A stretch of 63,341 nucleotides of DNA, from positions 1 to 63,341 of the forward strand of contig PLFX01000016.1 of assembly GCA_003138355.1 (NCBI GenBank). Direction: 5' to 3'. Source of the DNA: Solirubrobacterales bacterium. Lineage in GTDB: Bacteria > Actinomycetota > Thermoleophilia > Solirubrobacterales > Solirubrobacteraceae. Shown piece by piece: positions 49,642-59,022 of the stretch. Both the position numbers and the translations under genes were made by a program. The first letter of the stretch is position 1, and each line of letters opens with the position of its first letter. A model generated the notes under the pieces. The model was not told the origin of the DNA. It saw only the letters and a program-made list of their open reading frames with translations, and made no database searches.

Positions 49642-50075
49642 GCTGAGCGCGCGTCCCTGAATCTCCTGGAAGCGCGTTGCGTCCCTGCCCTGCTCGTAGC
49701 TCGACGAGCACCGGTCGAACTGGGTGCGTGCCGCCGATGTACGCCGGTCCTCGATCGTGGAATTACACCAGCAGACGGGGGCCGAAATGCGGCCGGGCGA
49801 GCCATTGGCTCGCCCGGTTCCGCCCGGTCATGGATCGCCGCTGTACTTCTACGTCCCAGGACTTCGTGTCGTTGCCTGGGCGGCGTGACACTCCCGACCA
49901 CCGGGACGGGCCACCGAACAAGCCGGTGCGTTTCCCGGCTGAGCTTGCGCTCAGGCCGAGTGAGCGATCCGCCGGACCACCCAGGCTAGCGCGTCGAGAC
50001 GGCCGAAAGCGCCACGTCAGCCGGTAGATTTAGACAGACACGACCACACCGGCACCGCCCAGGAGGAAACGAGCA
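49642..50075. other. Long non-coding stretch with hairpin and promoter region of the Bax-inhibitor-like gene
   Basis: 434 bases. It holds the decayed N-terminal reading of the methyltransferase (to about 49760), a perfect hairpin (49793-49817), and a G/C-rich patch. Near the right end a TAGATT box (50025-50030) and RBS AGGAGG (50060-50065) belong to the next gene. No tRNA or known RNA family is seen. Confidence 0.5.
49793..49817. repeat. Perfect 11-bp inverted repeat (hairpin)
   Basis: CCGGGCGAGCC at 49793-49803, ATT loop, GGCTCGCCCGG at 49807-49817: an 11-bp perfect stem with a three-base loop. No U-tract, so it is not a standard terminator. It lies upstream of the methyltransferase remnant. 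Confidence 0.6.
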
Positions 50076-50834
50076 GTGAGCTATTACGACGCGTCAACCG
50101 CTGTCGGGACCCAGGCCCAGGTCGAGCGCGACTTCCTGCGGCAGGTCTTCGCGTGGATGTTCCTAGCGCTTGCGCTTACGACCGGTGTCGCAATCCTCTT
50201 CCACAACGGCTCGACCGAAGCGTGGATCGCCAATCATCCGACCCTCTTCTACATCGCACTGTTCGGACAGCTCGGCTTCGTGTTCGGGCTGCGCTTCATG
50301 CTCGTCTCGCAGCGCGTGTCGACGCAGGTCGCCGCATTCACGTTTTTCCTCTACGCGGCGCTGACCGGCGTCGTCTTCTCGGTCTTGCTCGACGTCTACA
50401 AGACGGCCTCGGTGGTTGGCGCGTTCGGCGGCGCGTGCGGCGTCTTCGCGGGAATGGCGCTGCTCGGTTACACCACCAAGACAGACCTCACGCGCTTCGG
50501 CCCGATCCTGTTCGGCGCGCTGATCGGCGTCATCGCCGCGTCATTTGTCTACATCTTCGTCGGCGGTCAGACGCTGAACCTGATCATCGGCTACCTCGGC
50601 GTGATCATCTTCTCCGGCCTCACCGCTTACGACATGCAGATGCTCAAGCGCCTGCGCTCGGGTGGTTCGATCGGCACGCGCTTCGGCGGCTTCGGACGCG
50701 GCGGGGCGAGCGTTGCGATTGGCGATGGCAGCGCCAGCGCCGAGAAGCTCGCGATCTTCGGTGCCCTCTGGCTCTACCTGGACTTCATCAACCTGTTCAT
50801 CTCGCTGCTGCGGATCTTCGGCAACCAGCGCTGA
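50076..50834 (+). CDS. Bax inhibitor-1/YccA-family membrane protein
   Basis: 252 aa, seven TM segments. Typical: VERDFLRQVFAWMFLALALTTGVA at the N terminus, FVFGLRFML, and the TM6-7 region with LTAYDMQMLKRL, the conserved Asp of the pH sensor. The C-terminal end is ALWLYLDFINLFISLLRIFG. BI-1 proteins can act as calcium leak channels; in bacteria the role is uncertain. GTG 50076 follows AGGAGG, one of the few genes here with a strong RBS and a leader. Confidence 0.93.
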   Translation: MSYYDASTAVGTQAQVERDFLRQVFAWMFLALALTTGVAILFHNGSTEAWIANHPTLFYIALFGQLGFVFGLRFMLVSQRVSTQVAAFTFFLYAALTGVVFSVLLDVYKTASVVGAFGGACGVFAGMALLGYTTKTDLTRFGPILFGALIGVIAASFVYIFVGGQTLNLIIGYLGVIIFSGLTAYDMQMLKRLRSGGSIGTRFGGFGRGGASVAIGDGSASAEKLAIFGALWLYLDFINLFISLLRIFGNQR

Positions 50835-50852
50835 GCGCGCACTGCGCGGTGC

Positions 50853-51767
50853 TCAGCTTGTGCTGATGCCGCAGGCGGCGAGGTAGCGCTCGCCCGGGGC
50901 CAGGCGGATCAGTCCCTCGCCGCTGACGAAGGCGTTGGGTGCGCAGCTCATCGGCTCGACCGCCAGTCCGTGGCGGCGCTGCGCCAGTTCGAGCGTATCG
51001 CCGGTATAGACCTGGAGGAAGGGGCAGGCCGCGTCGCTCCAGAGCGTGGTCGTCCCGGCCGGGCCGGCGATCGTGGCTCGCGCGAGGCGATCGCTGTCGC
51101 GCAGTAAGTCGAGGAAGCAGTGGTCGAGCATCCTCGGGCCTAAGACGCGCGGCTCGCGGAAGTCATGCTCGCCGCCCGCAACCGGCTCGTGCGCATAAGG
51201 GATCAGCTGCTCGTCAACCAACTGCACCGAGGCGCCCGGCAGTCTTATCTCGCAGTCGTCGATCAGCTCCGGCCCCGGCGGTGCCAGATACGGGTGAAAG
51301 CCGTAGCCAAAGGGACAGGCGGTCTCCCCCTCGTTGATCGCCGACGCCGTGACCGTCAGCCCCCCATCCCCCAGTTCGTATGTCATCTCGACTGCCAGCT
51401 CGAACGGGTAGCCGGGCGTCGGATGCAGGACATGGCTCATCACGACGCGCGCGCTGTCGCGCTCGGCGACCGTCCAGTTGCGCCAGGCGAGGAGGCCGTG
51501 CATCGCGTTGTGGTGCGGGACCTCGGTGATGTCGAGCTGCAGTGCATTCCCCTCCCACTCGTAGCGTCCGTCGCGCACGCGGTTCGGCCACGGCACGAGG
51601 ATCTGGCCGCGGCTCCCGCTGGGGAGCCGATCGGTTCCATAGCCGTCGATGATCCTGCGCTCGCCGAGGTCGTAGGTGCGCAGGCCGGCGCCAACCTCGA
51701 CGACGACGGCGCGGTGGTCGCCGTGGCGCAGCTCGATCTGCTCGCCCGAGAACGCTCGGGTCGTCAT
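50853..51767 (-). CDS. Aldose 1-epimerase family protein
   Basis: 304 aa, galactose-mutarotase fold. Catalytic landmarks: [25 protein letters not shown] (His), [10 protein letters not shown] (His) and [13 protein letters not shown] with catalytic Glu. It interconverts sugar anomers. Last gene of the ureohydrolase-zwf-epimerase operon; overlaps zwf by four bases (ATGA). With zwf next to it, a glucose-6-phosphate 1-epimerase role is plausible but unproven. Confidence 0.92.
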   Translation of the reverse strand: MTTRAFSGEQIELRHGDHRAVVVEVGAGLRTYDLGERRIIDGYGTDRLPSGSRGQILVPWPNRVRDGRYEWEGNALQLDITEVPHHNAMHGLLAWRNWTVAERDSARVVMSHVLHPTPGYPFELAVEMTYELGDGGLTVTASAINEGETACPFGYGFHPYLAPPGPELIDDCEIRLPGASVQLVDEQLIPYAHEPVAGGEHDFREPRVLGPRMLDHCFLDLLRDSDRLARATIAGPAGTTTLWSDAACPFLQVYTGDTLELAQRRHGLAVEPMSCAPNAFVSGEGLIRLAPGERYLAACGISTS

Positions 51768-53155
51768 CCGTCAAGCCACGGTTCGTGCCAGCGGCCGATG
51801 CCGCGCAGCAGCTTGGTAGCGGCCTCGGGTCCCCAGCTTCCAGGCGCGTAGGGCTCCGGTTTGCCGGGCACGTCAAGTAGCGGAGCGCAGATCCGCCAGC
51901 TCTCCTCGATCGAGTCCTGACGCGCGAAGCGCGTCGCGTCGCCGAGCAACGCGCAGTGCAAGAGCACCTCGTAGGGTGTCGGCCCCTCGCCGCCCTCGTC
52001 GGCGAAGCGCATCGGCAGCTCGATCTCGGCCGGGCCGGGCTGGTCTGCGCGCCGCGCATCGATCGTGACGCGGATGCCGATCTCAGGATCGATGCGCACC
52101 ACCAGCTGGTTTGGCGCCGGTCGGCGCTCGCCCTGTCGCGTGAACGGCAGTCGCGGGGCGCTGCGGAAGACCAGGCGCACCTCGGTTTGCGTCACCGCGA
52201 GCATCTTTCCCGTGCGGATGAAGAACGGCACGCCGCTCCAGCGCCAGTTGTCGATCTCGAGACGCAGCGCCGCGTAGGTCTCGGTGGTCGAATCCGCCGC
52301 CACGCCCTCGACCTTGCGGTAGCCGTCGTACTGTCCGCGCACGTAATGCGCCGGCTCGGCGTCACTGACGCTCCGCAGCACCGCGTACTTCGCGTCGGCG
52401 AGCGCTGGCGGATCGCCCGCCGCCGGCGGGTCCTGCGCAACCGCGGCGAGCGTCTGCATGAGATGGTTGACGACGACGTCGCGCAGGGCGCCGACGGGAT
52501 CGTAGAAGTGGCCGCGGTCCTCGACCCCGAACTGCTCGGCCATCGTGATCTGCACGTTCGCGACGTAGTGGCGATTCCACAGCGGCTCGAGCAGGGTGTT
52601 GGCGAAGCGCAGATAGAGGAACTCCTCGAGGCCCATTTTGCCGAGAAAGTGATCGATCCTGTAGATCTGACTCTCGTCGAGGTTGGCGTGTAGCTGGGCC
52701 GCGAGCAGCCGCGCCGAGACGAGATCGTGACCGAACGGCTTCTCGACGACGACGCGCGCACTGCGCGGCAGGATGTCCGCGGCCGCGAGGCCATCGACGA
52801 CAACCGCGAACAACGAGGGCGGGACCTCGAGGTAGTAGACGGGGGTGTGCACCAGCGCGATCGCTTTCGCGATCGCCGCGTACGTCTCGCCGTCGGTGAA
52901 GTCGCCGGCGACGTAGCGCAACCGTCGCGCGAAGCGCTTGAACACGGCCTCGTCGATCTTCTCGCCGCTCTCGGCGATCGCCCGCCGCGCGTGATCACGT
53001 AGCTCGTCGACTGTCCAGTGGTCGGCCGCCACACCGACGATCGGGCAGTCGAGGAGCTTGCGCCGCTCGAGCCGGTAGAGGGAGCGCAGCGTCATCTTGC
53101 GCGCGAGATCGCCCGTGATGCCGAAGACGACGAAGACGTCGGCGGGCTCGCTCAC
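51764..53155 (-). CDS. zwf: Glucose-6-phosphate 1-dehydrogenase
   Basis: 463 aa. NADP fold [14 protein letters not shown] (GxxGDLA), substrate site [13 protein letters not shown] (catalytic His and Lys), VEKPFGHD, and [14 protein letters not shown]-type region (here [17 protein letters not shown]). It opens the oxidative pentose phosphate pathway and provides NADPH. GTG start overlaps the ureohydrolase stop (GTGA). Neither gnd, pgl nor opcA is adjacent, unlike the common actinobacterial cluster. Confidence 0.96.
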   Translation of the reverse strand: MSEPADVFVVFGITGDLARKMTLRSLYRLERRKLLDCPIVGVAADHWTVDELRDHARRAIAESGEKIDEAVFKRFARRLRYVAGDFTDGETYAAIAKAIALVHTPVYYLEVPPSLFAVVVDGLAAADILPRSARVVVEKPFGHDLVSARLLAAQLHANLDESQIYRIDHFLGKMGLEEFLYLRFANTLLEPLWNRHYVANVQITMAEQFGVEDRGHFYDPVGALRDVVVNHLMQTLAAVAQDPPAAGDPPALADAKYAVLRSVSDAEPAHYVRGQYDGYRKVEGVAADSTTETYAALRLEIDNWRWSGVPFFIRTGKMLAVTQTEVRLVFRSAPRLPFTRQGERRPAPNQLVVRIDPEIGIRVTIDARRADQPGPAEIELPMRFADEGGEGPTPYEVLLHCALLGDATRFARQDSIEESWRICAPLLDVPGKPEPYAPGSWGPEAATKLLRGIGRWHEPWLDG

Positions 53156-54138
53156 TGCGCCAGCGCCCTCCCCCCCGCGGCTGCGCGGCGCAGCGCGATC
53201 CCGGTCAACGCCTCGCGGACAACGCGTTCGGCGACGAGCGCGGTGAGATCCGCGGAGCCGACGGCTGTCGGGATCACCTCGACGATCTCCATCCCGACGA
53301 GCTCGAGCTCGCTCGCGAGCTGGCGGACCGCCCAGAGCAGCTCGCCGGAGCTCATCCCGCCGGGCTCCGGCGTTCCGGTACCTGGCGCGAACGCCGGATC
53401 GAGGACGTCGACGTCGACCGAGAGGAACGTCGGGCCTGGACCGACGCGGCCGATCGTCCGGCCGACCACCTCCTCGATGCCCAGCTTGCGGATGTCGCGC
53501 ATGTAGAGCGAGGTGATCTCATGCTCCTCCTGCCAGGCGAACTCGCGCTCACCGGGCCAGTATCCGCGCAGCCCGATCTGTACGTAGCGCGCGCCCTCCA
53601 CGACCCCGTCGCTGACTAGCCGGTACATCGGCGTGCCATGCGAATGGCGCGAGCCGAAGACGCTCTCTCCCGTGTCCGTGTGGGTATCGAAGTGGACGAG
53701 CCCGAGCGCGCCGTGCGCAGCCGCGCAGGCGCGCATGTCGGGCTCCGCAATCGAGTGATCGCCGCCGAGCACGATCGGGATCGCCCCCGCGGCGAGCACC
53801 TCGGCGACCGTCCGCTGGATCGCCTCGTGCGAGCGCAGTGGATCGGCCGGGACAACGGGCGCGTCGCCGTAGTCGACGACGCGCAGCGCGTCGAAGGCGT
53901 CGATCTGCGCGTCGAGGTGCGGTCCTGGCGGGGCGCTGGCCGCGCGGATGCCGCGCGGACCGAAGCGCGCGCCGGGGCGGTCCGACACGAGCTCGTCGAT
54001 CGGCGCGCCGAGGATCGCGACATCGACGCCCTCGAGCTCGCTCGCGTCCTCCGTGTATGGCTGCCCGGCGAAGGTGAGCAGCCCCGCGAAATCGGGCTTC
54101 TCCCCGTATTGCGCCCAGCGCGCGAGGGGGTCGAGCAT
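53152..54138 (-). CDS. Ureohydrolase (agmatinase/guanidino-acid hydrolase family)
   Basis: 328 aa, binuclear Mn enzyme. Metal motifs all present: [24 protein letters not shown] and [28 protein letters not shown] in place of DAHxD is frequent in guanidinobutyrase/guanidinase-type members, so agmatine is not certain as substrate. TAGCGT (minus, 54152-54147) lies eight bases before ATG 54138. First gene of a three-gene operon with zwf. Confidence 0.9.
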   Translation of the reverse strand: MLDPLARWAQYGEKPDFAGLLTFAGQPYTEDASELEGVDVAILGAPIDELVSDRPGARFGPRGIRAASAPPGPHLDAQIDAFDALRVVDYGDAPVVPADPLRSHEAIQRTVAEVLAAGAIPIVLGGDHSIAEPDMRACAAAHGALGLVHFDTHTDTGESVFGSRHSHGTPMYRLVSDGVVEGARYVQIGLRGYWPGEREFAWQEEHEITSLYMRDIRKLGIEEVVGRTIGRVGPGPTFLSVDVDVLDPAFAPGTGTPEPGGMSSGELLWAVRQLASELELVGMEIVEVIPTAVGSADLTALVAERVVREALTGIALRRAAAGGRALAQ

Positions 54139-54194
54139 AGCTCCGCACGCTAGCGGTTTGCGCGGCGAGTTTGCGCGCGCAGTGCGTTCCTCCC

Positions 54195-54200
54195 TACCCT
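54195..54200 (+). promoter_or_regulatory. Putative -10 element (TACCCT) for the GroES-like gene
   Basis: TACCCT lies six bases before ATG 54207. It is divergent from the ureohydrolase -10 box TAGCGT at 54152-54147. No HrcA CIRCE palindrome is seen. Confidence 0.4.
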
Positions 54201-54206
54201 TCCGGC

Positions 54207-54539
54207 ATGCGACAGCAATTGCGCCCGCTGTTTGACCGCGTCGTGATCAAGGAGCTCGAGCCCGATCGCGTGCGCCAATCCGGCCTCGTCGTGCCGCCCG
54301 GCACGCATGAGCCGCCGCCCCAGCACGGCATCGTCCTCGCCGTCGGCGCCGGACGCGACTGGTGGAGCCAGGCAGGTGTCGAGATGCCAGTCAAGGCAGG
54401 CGACCACGTCGTCTTTCCGTTCTCGGCCGGCGTCTGGGTCGATGTCGACGAGGAGCGCTTGCTCGTCTGCCGGGTCGGCGAGCTGCTCGGCGTGCTCGAG
54501 ATAGTCGAGGAGCCGGCGGCTTTACACGAGAGCGACTGA
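54207..54539 (+). CDS. GroES-like co-chaperonin without adjacent groEL
   Basis: 110 aa. RPLFDRVVIKELEPDRVRQSGLVVPP is the typical GroES N terminus, then HGIVLAVGAGRDWW and AGDHVVFPFSAGVWV. The mobile loop (RVRQSGLVVPPGTHEPP) lacks the usual Gly-Gly-Ile-Val-Leu hydrophobic tripeptide order, keeping GLVV. The C-terminal tail is longer than usual. The main groESL operon is presumably elsewhere. The 3' end overlaps convergently with the HxlR gene by 18 bases. Confidence 0.85.
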   Translation: MRQQLRPLFDRVVIKELEPDRVRQSGLVVPPGTHEPPPQHGIVLAVGAGRDWWSQAGVEMPVKAGDHVVFPFSAGVWVDVDEERLLVCRVGELLGVLEIVEEPAALHESD

Positions 54540-54863
54540 GTCAGCCGTCTCAGAGGCCGCGTAGCGCGCGAGCGCCTGGATCAGCGGCGCGAGCTCGCGG
54601 CCACGCGCGGTCAGGCGATACTCCACCGCCGGCGGGCTGGCCGGCAACACACGTCGTTCGATCAAGCCGGCGTGCTCGAGGTCGCGCAGGCGCTCGGAGA
54701 GCATGCGCGGCGAGATCCCGGGGACCGACTCGAGCAGCGCGTTGAAGCGCTGCTCGCCGTGCAGGGTGACGAAGATGATCGACAGCGTCCAGCGCCGTTC
54801 GAGGAGGTTCGCCGCGCGGCGAACCTCCTCGGGGACCGGCTCACATCTAGGACAGCGCGACAT
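54522..54863 (-). CDS. HxlR-family winged-helix regulator
   Basis: 113 aa. N-terminal Cys pair CPRC (residues 4-7), then a winged helix: RRAANLLERRWTLSIIFVTLHGEQRFNALL, ISPRMLSERLRDLEHAGLIERR and VEYRLTARGREL. HxlR proteins often sense thiol or aldehyde stress through Cys. It starts 17 bases inside the lon gene end, so it is read from the lon transcript and may autoregulate that operon. Confidence 0.9.
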   Translation of the reverse strand: MSRCPRCEPVPEEVRRAANLLERRWTLSIIFVTLHGEQRFNALLESVPGISPRMLSERLRDLEHAGLIERRVLPASPPAVEYRLTARGRELAPLIQALARYAASETADSVALV

Positions 54864-57138
54864 TGCGGGCGGGCTCGAGCGCCAGCTCCAGGACCTCGGA
54901 GATCGTCATCACCGGGTGGAAGCGCATCTGCTCGCGGATCTCCTCGGGGATCTTGTCGAGATCCCCCCTGTTGCGCTCGGGCATGATCACGTCGGTCAGC
55001 CCTGCTGCGTGCGCCGCGAGCGCCTTCTGCTTGAGGCCGCCGATCGGCAGCACCCTGCCCTGGAGTGTGATCTCGCCGGTCATCCCGACGGTGTGCTTGA
55101 CCGCACGGCCGGTGAGCAGCGACACGAGCGCCGTCGTCATCGTCACACCGGCGCTCGGGCCATCCTTGGGTAGCGCGCCCGCCGGCACGTGAATGTGCAC
55201 GAGCCGGCTCTCGAACGCCTCCTCCGGGATGCCGAAGTCCGTCGCGTGGGCGTGAACGTAGGAGAGCGCGATCTTCGCGGACTCCTTCATCACATCGCCG
55301 AGCTGCCCGGTCAGCTCGAGGCCGCCACTCGCTGTCTGCGACTTCATCGTCGTGGCCTCGACGAACAGCACGTCGCCCCCGACACCCGACACCGCTAGAC
55401 CCGTTGCGACGCCCGGCACGGCAGTGCGCGCCGCCGACTCCTGGAAGAACTTCTGGCGTCCGAGCGCGTCGCGCACGACGTCCATGTCGATCGTCACCGG
55501 CGCCTTCTGCTTGCCGGAGGCGATCGCTGTCGCCGTCTTGCGCAGCACCTTGCCGAGCTCGCGCTCGAGGTTGCGCACGCCCGCTTCGCGCGTGTAGTCG
55601 GTGAGAAGGCCGCTCACGACCTCATCGCCGATCGTGACTTCGTCCTCGCGCAGGCCGTTGCGCTCGCGCTGGCGCGGCCAGAGGTAGCCCCTCGCGATCG
55701 CGAGCTTCTCCTCGCTCGTGTAGCCGTCGAAGTTGATGACCTCCATGCGGTCGAGCAGCGGTCCGGGGATCGTGTCCGCCTGGTTGGCGGTCGCGATGAA
55801 CAGGACCTGGCTGAGATCGAGCTCCACGTCCAGATAGTGGTCGCGGAAGCTGTGATTCTGTGCCGGGTCGAGCACCTCCAGTAGGGCTGAGCTCGGGTCG
55901 CCGCGCCAGTCGGCGCCGACCTTGTCGACCTCGTCGAGCAGGATCACGGGGTTCATCGTCCCGGCATCGCGCAGCGCGCGTACGAGCCGGCCGGGCAGGG
56001 CGCCGATGTAGGTGCGCCGGTGGCCGCGGATCTCCGCCTCGTCGCGGACGCCGCCGAGCGACATGCGCACGAATTCGCGCCCCGTCGCGCGGGCGATCGA
56101 CTCGCCGATCGACGTCTTGCCGGTGCCCGGAGGACCGATCAGCGTCAGGATCGCGCCCGACTTCGGGTCGGCCTTGATGCCGCGGTCCTGGCGCAGCTTG
56201 CGGACGGCCAGGTACTCGGTGATCCGGTCCTTAACGTCCGCCAGGCCGAAGTGGTCGTGGTCGAGGACCTCGCGCGCGCCGACGGGGTCGAGTCGCTCGT
56301 CCGAGCGCTTGCTCCACGGAACGGCTATCAGCCAGTCGAGGTAGCTGCGGATCATGCTCGATTCGCCCGTCGACTCGCCCATGCGCTCGAGTCGCCCGAG
56401 CTCCTTCAGCGCCTGTGTCTGGACTTCCTCTGGCATCTGCGCTTCCTCGATCTTCTTGCGGTACTCATCGACGACCGAGGCGTCGTCCTCGCCAAGCTCC
56501 TTGCGGATCGATTCCATCTGCTTGCGCAGGAAGTACTCGCGCTGCTGCTTGTCGGCGCCTTCCTGGACGTCGTCGCGGATCCGCTTGCGGATCTGCAGCT
56601 CGGCCAGGCGCTCGCGTTGCAGGTTCACGGCGAGTTGCAGGCGCTCGGTCACCTCCAGCTCGCGCAGCAAAGCCAGGCGGCTCACGTAGTCGAGGTCAGG
56701 GCTGTAGCCGGCCGAATCGGCGAGCGCCCCCGGCTCCGAGATCGCGCGCAGCCACTCGGCGATCCGCTGATCCGCCCCACGCAGCTCGAGGATCTCCTGG
56801 ACGACGGCACGGTATTCGCGCACCAGCTCGCGCGTGCGCTTGTCGTTTGGCTCCGCGTCGGGACGCTCCTCGACCTCGACGAAGAGGTCGCCGTCGGCGC
56901 CCGTCTGGGCAGCCCCGATCAGCGCGCGGTGCTGGGCATCGACCGAGATCGCGCGGGCTCCGCCTGGCAGCTTGATCCGGTCGGTCACGTCGGCGACGAC
57001 ACCGATCTCCGCAAAGTCCTGGTCGTGGCGGGGAACGAGCACGACTCGCTCGTCGTCGCCGACCGAGGCCGCGAGCGTGACGCTCATGCCCGGGAAGAGG
57101 ACGGTGTCATCAAGCGGAACCAGGCGTAGCGATGTCAT
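54847..57138 (-). CDS. lon: ATP-dependent protease Lon
   Basis: 763 aa. N-terminal substrate domain ([13 protein letters not shown]), coiled linker, AAA+ module with Walker [13 protein letters not shown] and Walker [11 protein letters not shown], sensor QAD region and C-terminal protease with the Ser-Lys dyad ([14 protein letters not shown] and LKQKALAAH). Full-length, complete. ATG 57138 has AGGAAA just upstream; ATG 57156 is the alternative. Substrates include misfolded proteins and, commonly, antitoxins such as VapB. Confidence 0.96.
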   Translation of the reverse strand: MTSLRLVPLDDTVLFPGMSVTLAASVGDDERVVLVPRHDQDFAEIGVVADVTDRIKLPGGARAISVDAQHRALIGAAQTGADGDLFVEVEERPDAEPNDKRTRELVREYRAVVQEILELRGADQRIAEWLRAISEPGALADSAGYSPDLDYVSRLALLRELEVTERLQLAVNLQRERLAELQIRKRIRDDVQEGADKQQREYFLRKQMESIRKELGEDDASVVDEYRKKIEEAQMPEEVQTQALKELGRLERMGESTGESSMIRSYLDWLIAVPWSKRSDERLDPVGAREVLDHDHFGLADVKDRITEYLAVRKLRQDRGIKADPKSGAILTLIGPPGTGKTSIGESIARATGREFVRMSLGGVRDEAEIRGHRRTYIGALPGRLVRALRDAGTMNPVILLDEVDKVGADWRGDPSSALLEVLDPAQNHSFRDHYLDVELDLSQVLFIATANQADTIPGPLLDRMEVINFDGYTSEEKLAIARGYLWPRQRERNGLREDEVTIGDEVVSGLLTDYTREAGVRNLERELGKVLRKTATAIASGKQKAPVTIDMDVVRDALGRQKFFQESAARTAVPGVATGLAVSGVGGDVLFVEATTMKSQTASGGLELTGQLGDVMKESAKIALSYVHAHATDFGIPEEAFESRLVHIHVPAGALPKDGPSAGVTMTTALVSLLTGRAVKHTVGMTGEITLQGRVLPIGGLKQKALAAHAAGLTDVIMPERNRGDLDKIPEEIREQMRFHPVMTISEVLELALEPARNVALS

Positions 57139-57161
57139 GTTTCCTATCGACTCCATACTTG

Positions 57162-57180
57162 CTTACTAAACGGAAGTAAG
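57162..57180. promoter_or_regulatory. Inverted repeat in the lon/aminotransferase intergenic region
   Basis: CTTACT (57162-57167), seven-base spacer, AGTAAG (57175-57180). It lies just upstream of lon, and the seven-base spacer equals that of the HAIR operator of HspR, but the half-sites differ from CTTGAGT. Candidate operator for the lon promoter or for HxlR. Confidence 0.4.
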
Positions 57181-57237
57181 TCTAGCACCACTACTGCGGC
57201 TGGTCCAGGCGCACCGCTTCGGGCGCAGGACGCGGCG

Positions 57238-57243
57238 TAGGCT
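57238..57243 (+). promoter_or_regulatory. Putative -10 element (TAGGCT) for the class III aminotransferase
   Basis: TAGGCT ends ten bases before ATG 57254, with no RBS between. Confidence 0.4.
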
Positions 57244-57253
57244 TCAGCCCGCG

Positions 57254-58651
57254 ATGTCCGCACCGCCGCCGAGCGTCCAGCAGGTCCTCCAAATGCGCTC
57301 GGGCGAGGCGCTCGAGCTGGGCGACCGCTACATGAACCGCCAGCTCGGGCGGATCGTGCGCACGCTGGGCTTCGACCGCGACTGGCGCCACGGCGAGGGC
57401 GCTCACCTGATCGACGCCGCGGGCGAGCGTTACCTCGACCTCCTCTGCGGCTACGGCGTGTTTGCGGTCGGACGCAACCACCCGGCGGTGATCGAGGCGC
57501 TCGAGCTGACGCTGCGCGAGCACACGCCGAGCCTGCCCCAGCTCGGTGTGACGGCGCTTCCGGGCGTCCTTGCCGAGCAGCTCGTGGCACGCGCGCCGGC
57601 GCGGATCGAGGCGATGATCGCCGCCAACAGCGGCACCGAATCGGTCGAGGCAGCGATCAAGCTCGCGCGCGCGACCACCGGCCGGCCGCGGATCGCCCAC
57701 GCCGAGCACGCGTTCCACGGTCTGACGCTGGGCTCGCTCTCGCTCAACGGCAATGCCGAGTTTCGCGACGGCTTCGGGCCGCTGCTGAGCGACTGCACGC
57801 CGGTGCCGTTCGGTGATCTCGAAGCGCTGCGCAGCGAGCTCGAGCGCGGCGACGTCGCAGCCTTCGTCGTCGAGCCCGTGCAGGGCAAGGGCGTGAACCT
57901 CCCGCCCGACGGCTTCCTCGAAGGCGCTCAGGCGGCTTGCCGAGCGACCGACACGCTGTTCGTCTGCGACGAAGTCCAGACGGGCATCGGCCGCACCGGG
58001 CGCTTCTTCGCGCTCGAGCATTGGGGCCTCGATCCCGACATGATCTGCGTCGCGAAAGCGCTGTCGGGCGGCTTCGTGCCGATCGGTGGCGTACTCATCT
58101 CGCGCCAGGTCCGCGACAGCGTGTTCGACGCGATGGAGCGCGGCGTGCGCCACGGGTCAACGTTCGGCGGCGGCGATCTCGCAGCGGCGGCGGCGCTCGC
58201 GACGCTGCAGGTGATGGACGACGAGGGCCTCGTCGAGCGCTCCGCCCGCTTGGGCGAACGGCTGCTCGAGCTCACGCGCCCGCTCGTCGAGCGCTACGAC
58301 ATCGTCGCCGAGGTGCGCGGGCTCGGGCTGATGTGGGCGATCGAGCTGGGCGCGCCGTCCCGTGGTTCGCGCCGCGTCGTATGGAACGTGGTGGAGCGAA
58401 GCCAGCCCGGGCTTGCGGCTCAGCTGATCACGGTGCCGCTGTTCAAGCGCCACCGGATCTTCTGCCAGGTTGCCGGACACGGTATGAACGTCGTCAAGGC
58501 GCTGCCGGCGCTCGTGATCGAGGAGGCGGAGATCGAGCGCTTCGCGGCAGCCCTCGACGACGTGCTCGCCCGCGCCGCGCGCGTTCCGCGAGCCCTCGCC
58601 GGGCTGACCGCCGAGCTCGCGCTCGGCAGCGTCCGCGCCCGCATGAGATGA
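57254..58651 (+). CDS. Class III PLP-dependent aminotransferase
   Basis: 465 aa. Fold type I: AANSGTESVEAAIKLARA (PLP phosphate), HAFHGLTLGSLS, VEPVQGKGVNLPP, FVCDEVQTGIGRTG (Asp binding the pyridine N) and CVAKALSGGFVPIGG with the Schiff-base Lys. Substrate class: putrescine, ornithine or acetylornithine-type aminotransferases share this pattern. The ureohydrolase at 53-54 kb might supply an omega-amino substrate, but the genes are not linked. Confidence 0.9.
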   Translation: MSAPPPSVQQVLQMRSGEALELGDRYMNRQLGRIVRTLGFDRDWRHGEGAHLIDAAGERYLDLLCGYGVFAVGRNHPAVIEALELTLREHTPSLPQLGVTALPGVLAEQLVARAPARIEAMIAANSGTESVEAAIKLARATTGRPRIAHAEHAFHGLTLGSLSLNGNAEFRDGFGPLLSDCTPVPFGDLEALRSELERGDVAAFVVEPVQGKGVNLPPDGFLEGAQAACRATDTLFVCDEVQTGIGRTGRFFALEHWGLDPDMICVAKALSGGFVPIGGVLISRQVRDSVFDAMERGVRHGSTFGGGDLAAAAALATLQVMDDEGLVERSARLGERLLELTRPLVERYDIVAEVRGLGLMWAIELGAPSRGSRRVVWNVVERSQPGLAAQLITVPLFKRHRIFCQVAGHGMNVVKALPALVIEEAEIERFAAALDDVLARAARVPRALAGLTAELALGSVRARMR

Positions 58652-58670
58652 GCCGCCCGCCCCGGGGCGT

Positions 58671-58907
58671 TCAGTCGGTCGGCCAGCGGCCGGTGCGCTC
58701 GAAGGCCTCGCGCGCGCGCTCCTCGCGGTCCCGATCTGGGCCGCTCGTCAGCGTCAGCGCGAACAGCGCGATCACCACGCCGAACAGGCCGAGCCCCATC
58801 AGGATAACCCCGGCGATCGCCACCACCCCATGCGCGCGTGCCTCCAGCACGACGAAGCCCGCGACCACGAGCACGATCGAGGCGAGGATGGGAGCCCAGC
58901 GGCGCAT
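58671..58907 (-). CDS. Small two-TM membrane protein, function unknown
   Basis: 78 aa from ATG 58907 with AAGGTGG eight bases upstream. Two TM segments (ILASIVLVVAGFVVLEA and VVAIAGVILMGLGLFGVVIALF) and a charged tail (SGPDRDREERAREAFERTGRWP). Divergent from the kdp operon. The frame continues upstream to 58970 but without support. Confidence 0.6.
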   Translation of the reverse strand: MRRWAPILASIVLVVAGFVVLEARAHGVVAIAGVILMGLGLFGVVIALFALTLTSGPDRDREERAREAFERTGRWPTD

Positions 58908-58960
58908 CGACACCACCTTATCCCCGCCCGCCCGCGGCAGAGTCGCGCCCTTTATGGAAT

Positions 58961-59000
58961 CTTGACGCACACGGCCCCAATCTTGACGCGGGCTTGATGC
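58961..59000 (+). promoter_or_regulatory. Direct repeats CTTGACGC in the kdp promoter region
   Basis: CTTGACGC at 58961-58968 and 58982-58989, and CTTGATGC at 58993-59000, that is 21 and 11 bp apart, on one face of the helix. The first two copies extend to AATCTTGACGC. The layout is typical of OmpR-family response regulators, so KdpE is the natural candidate, although kdpDE are not in the window. Confidence 0.55.
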
Positions 59001-59022
59001 GAGCGCGCCTACGCTCTCGGGC

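Noticed and set aside
57162-57180. HspR HAIR operator upstream of lon
   Set aside because: The seven-base spacer matches but the half-sites are CTTACT/AGTAAG rather than CTTGAGT/ACTCAAG, so HspR control is not claimed.
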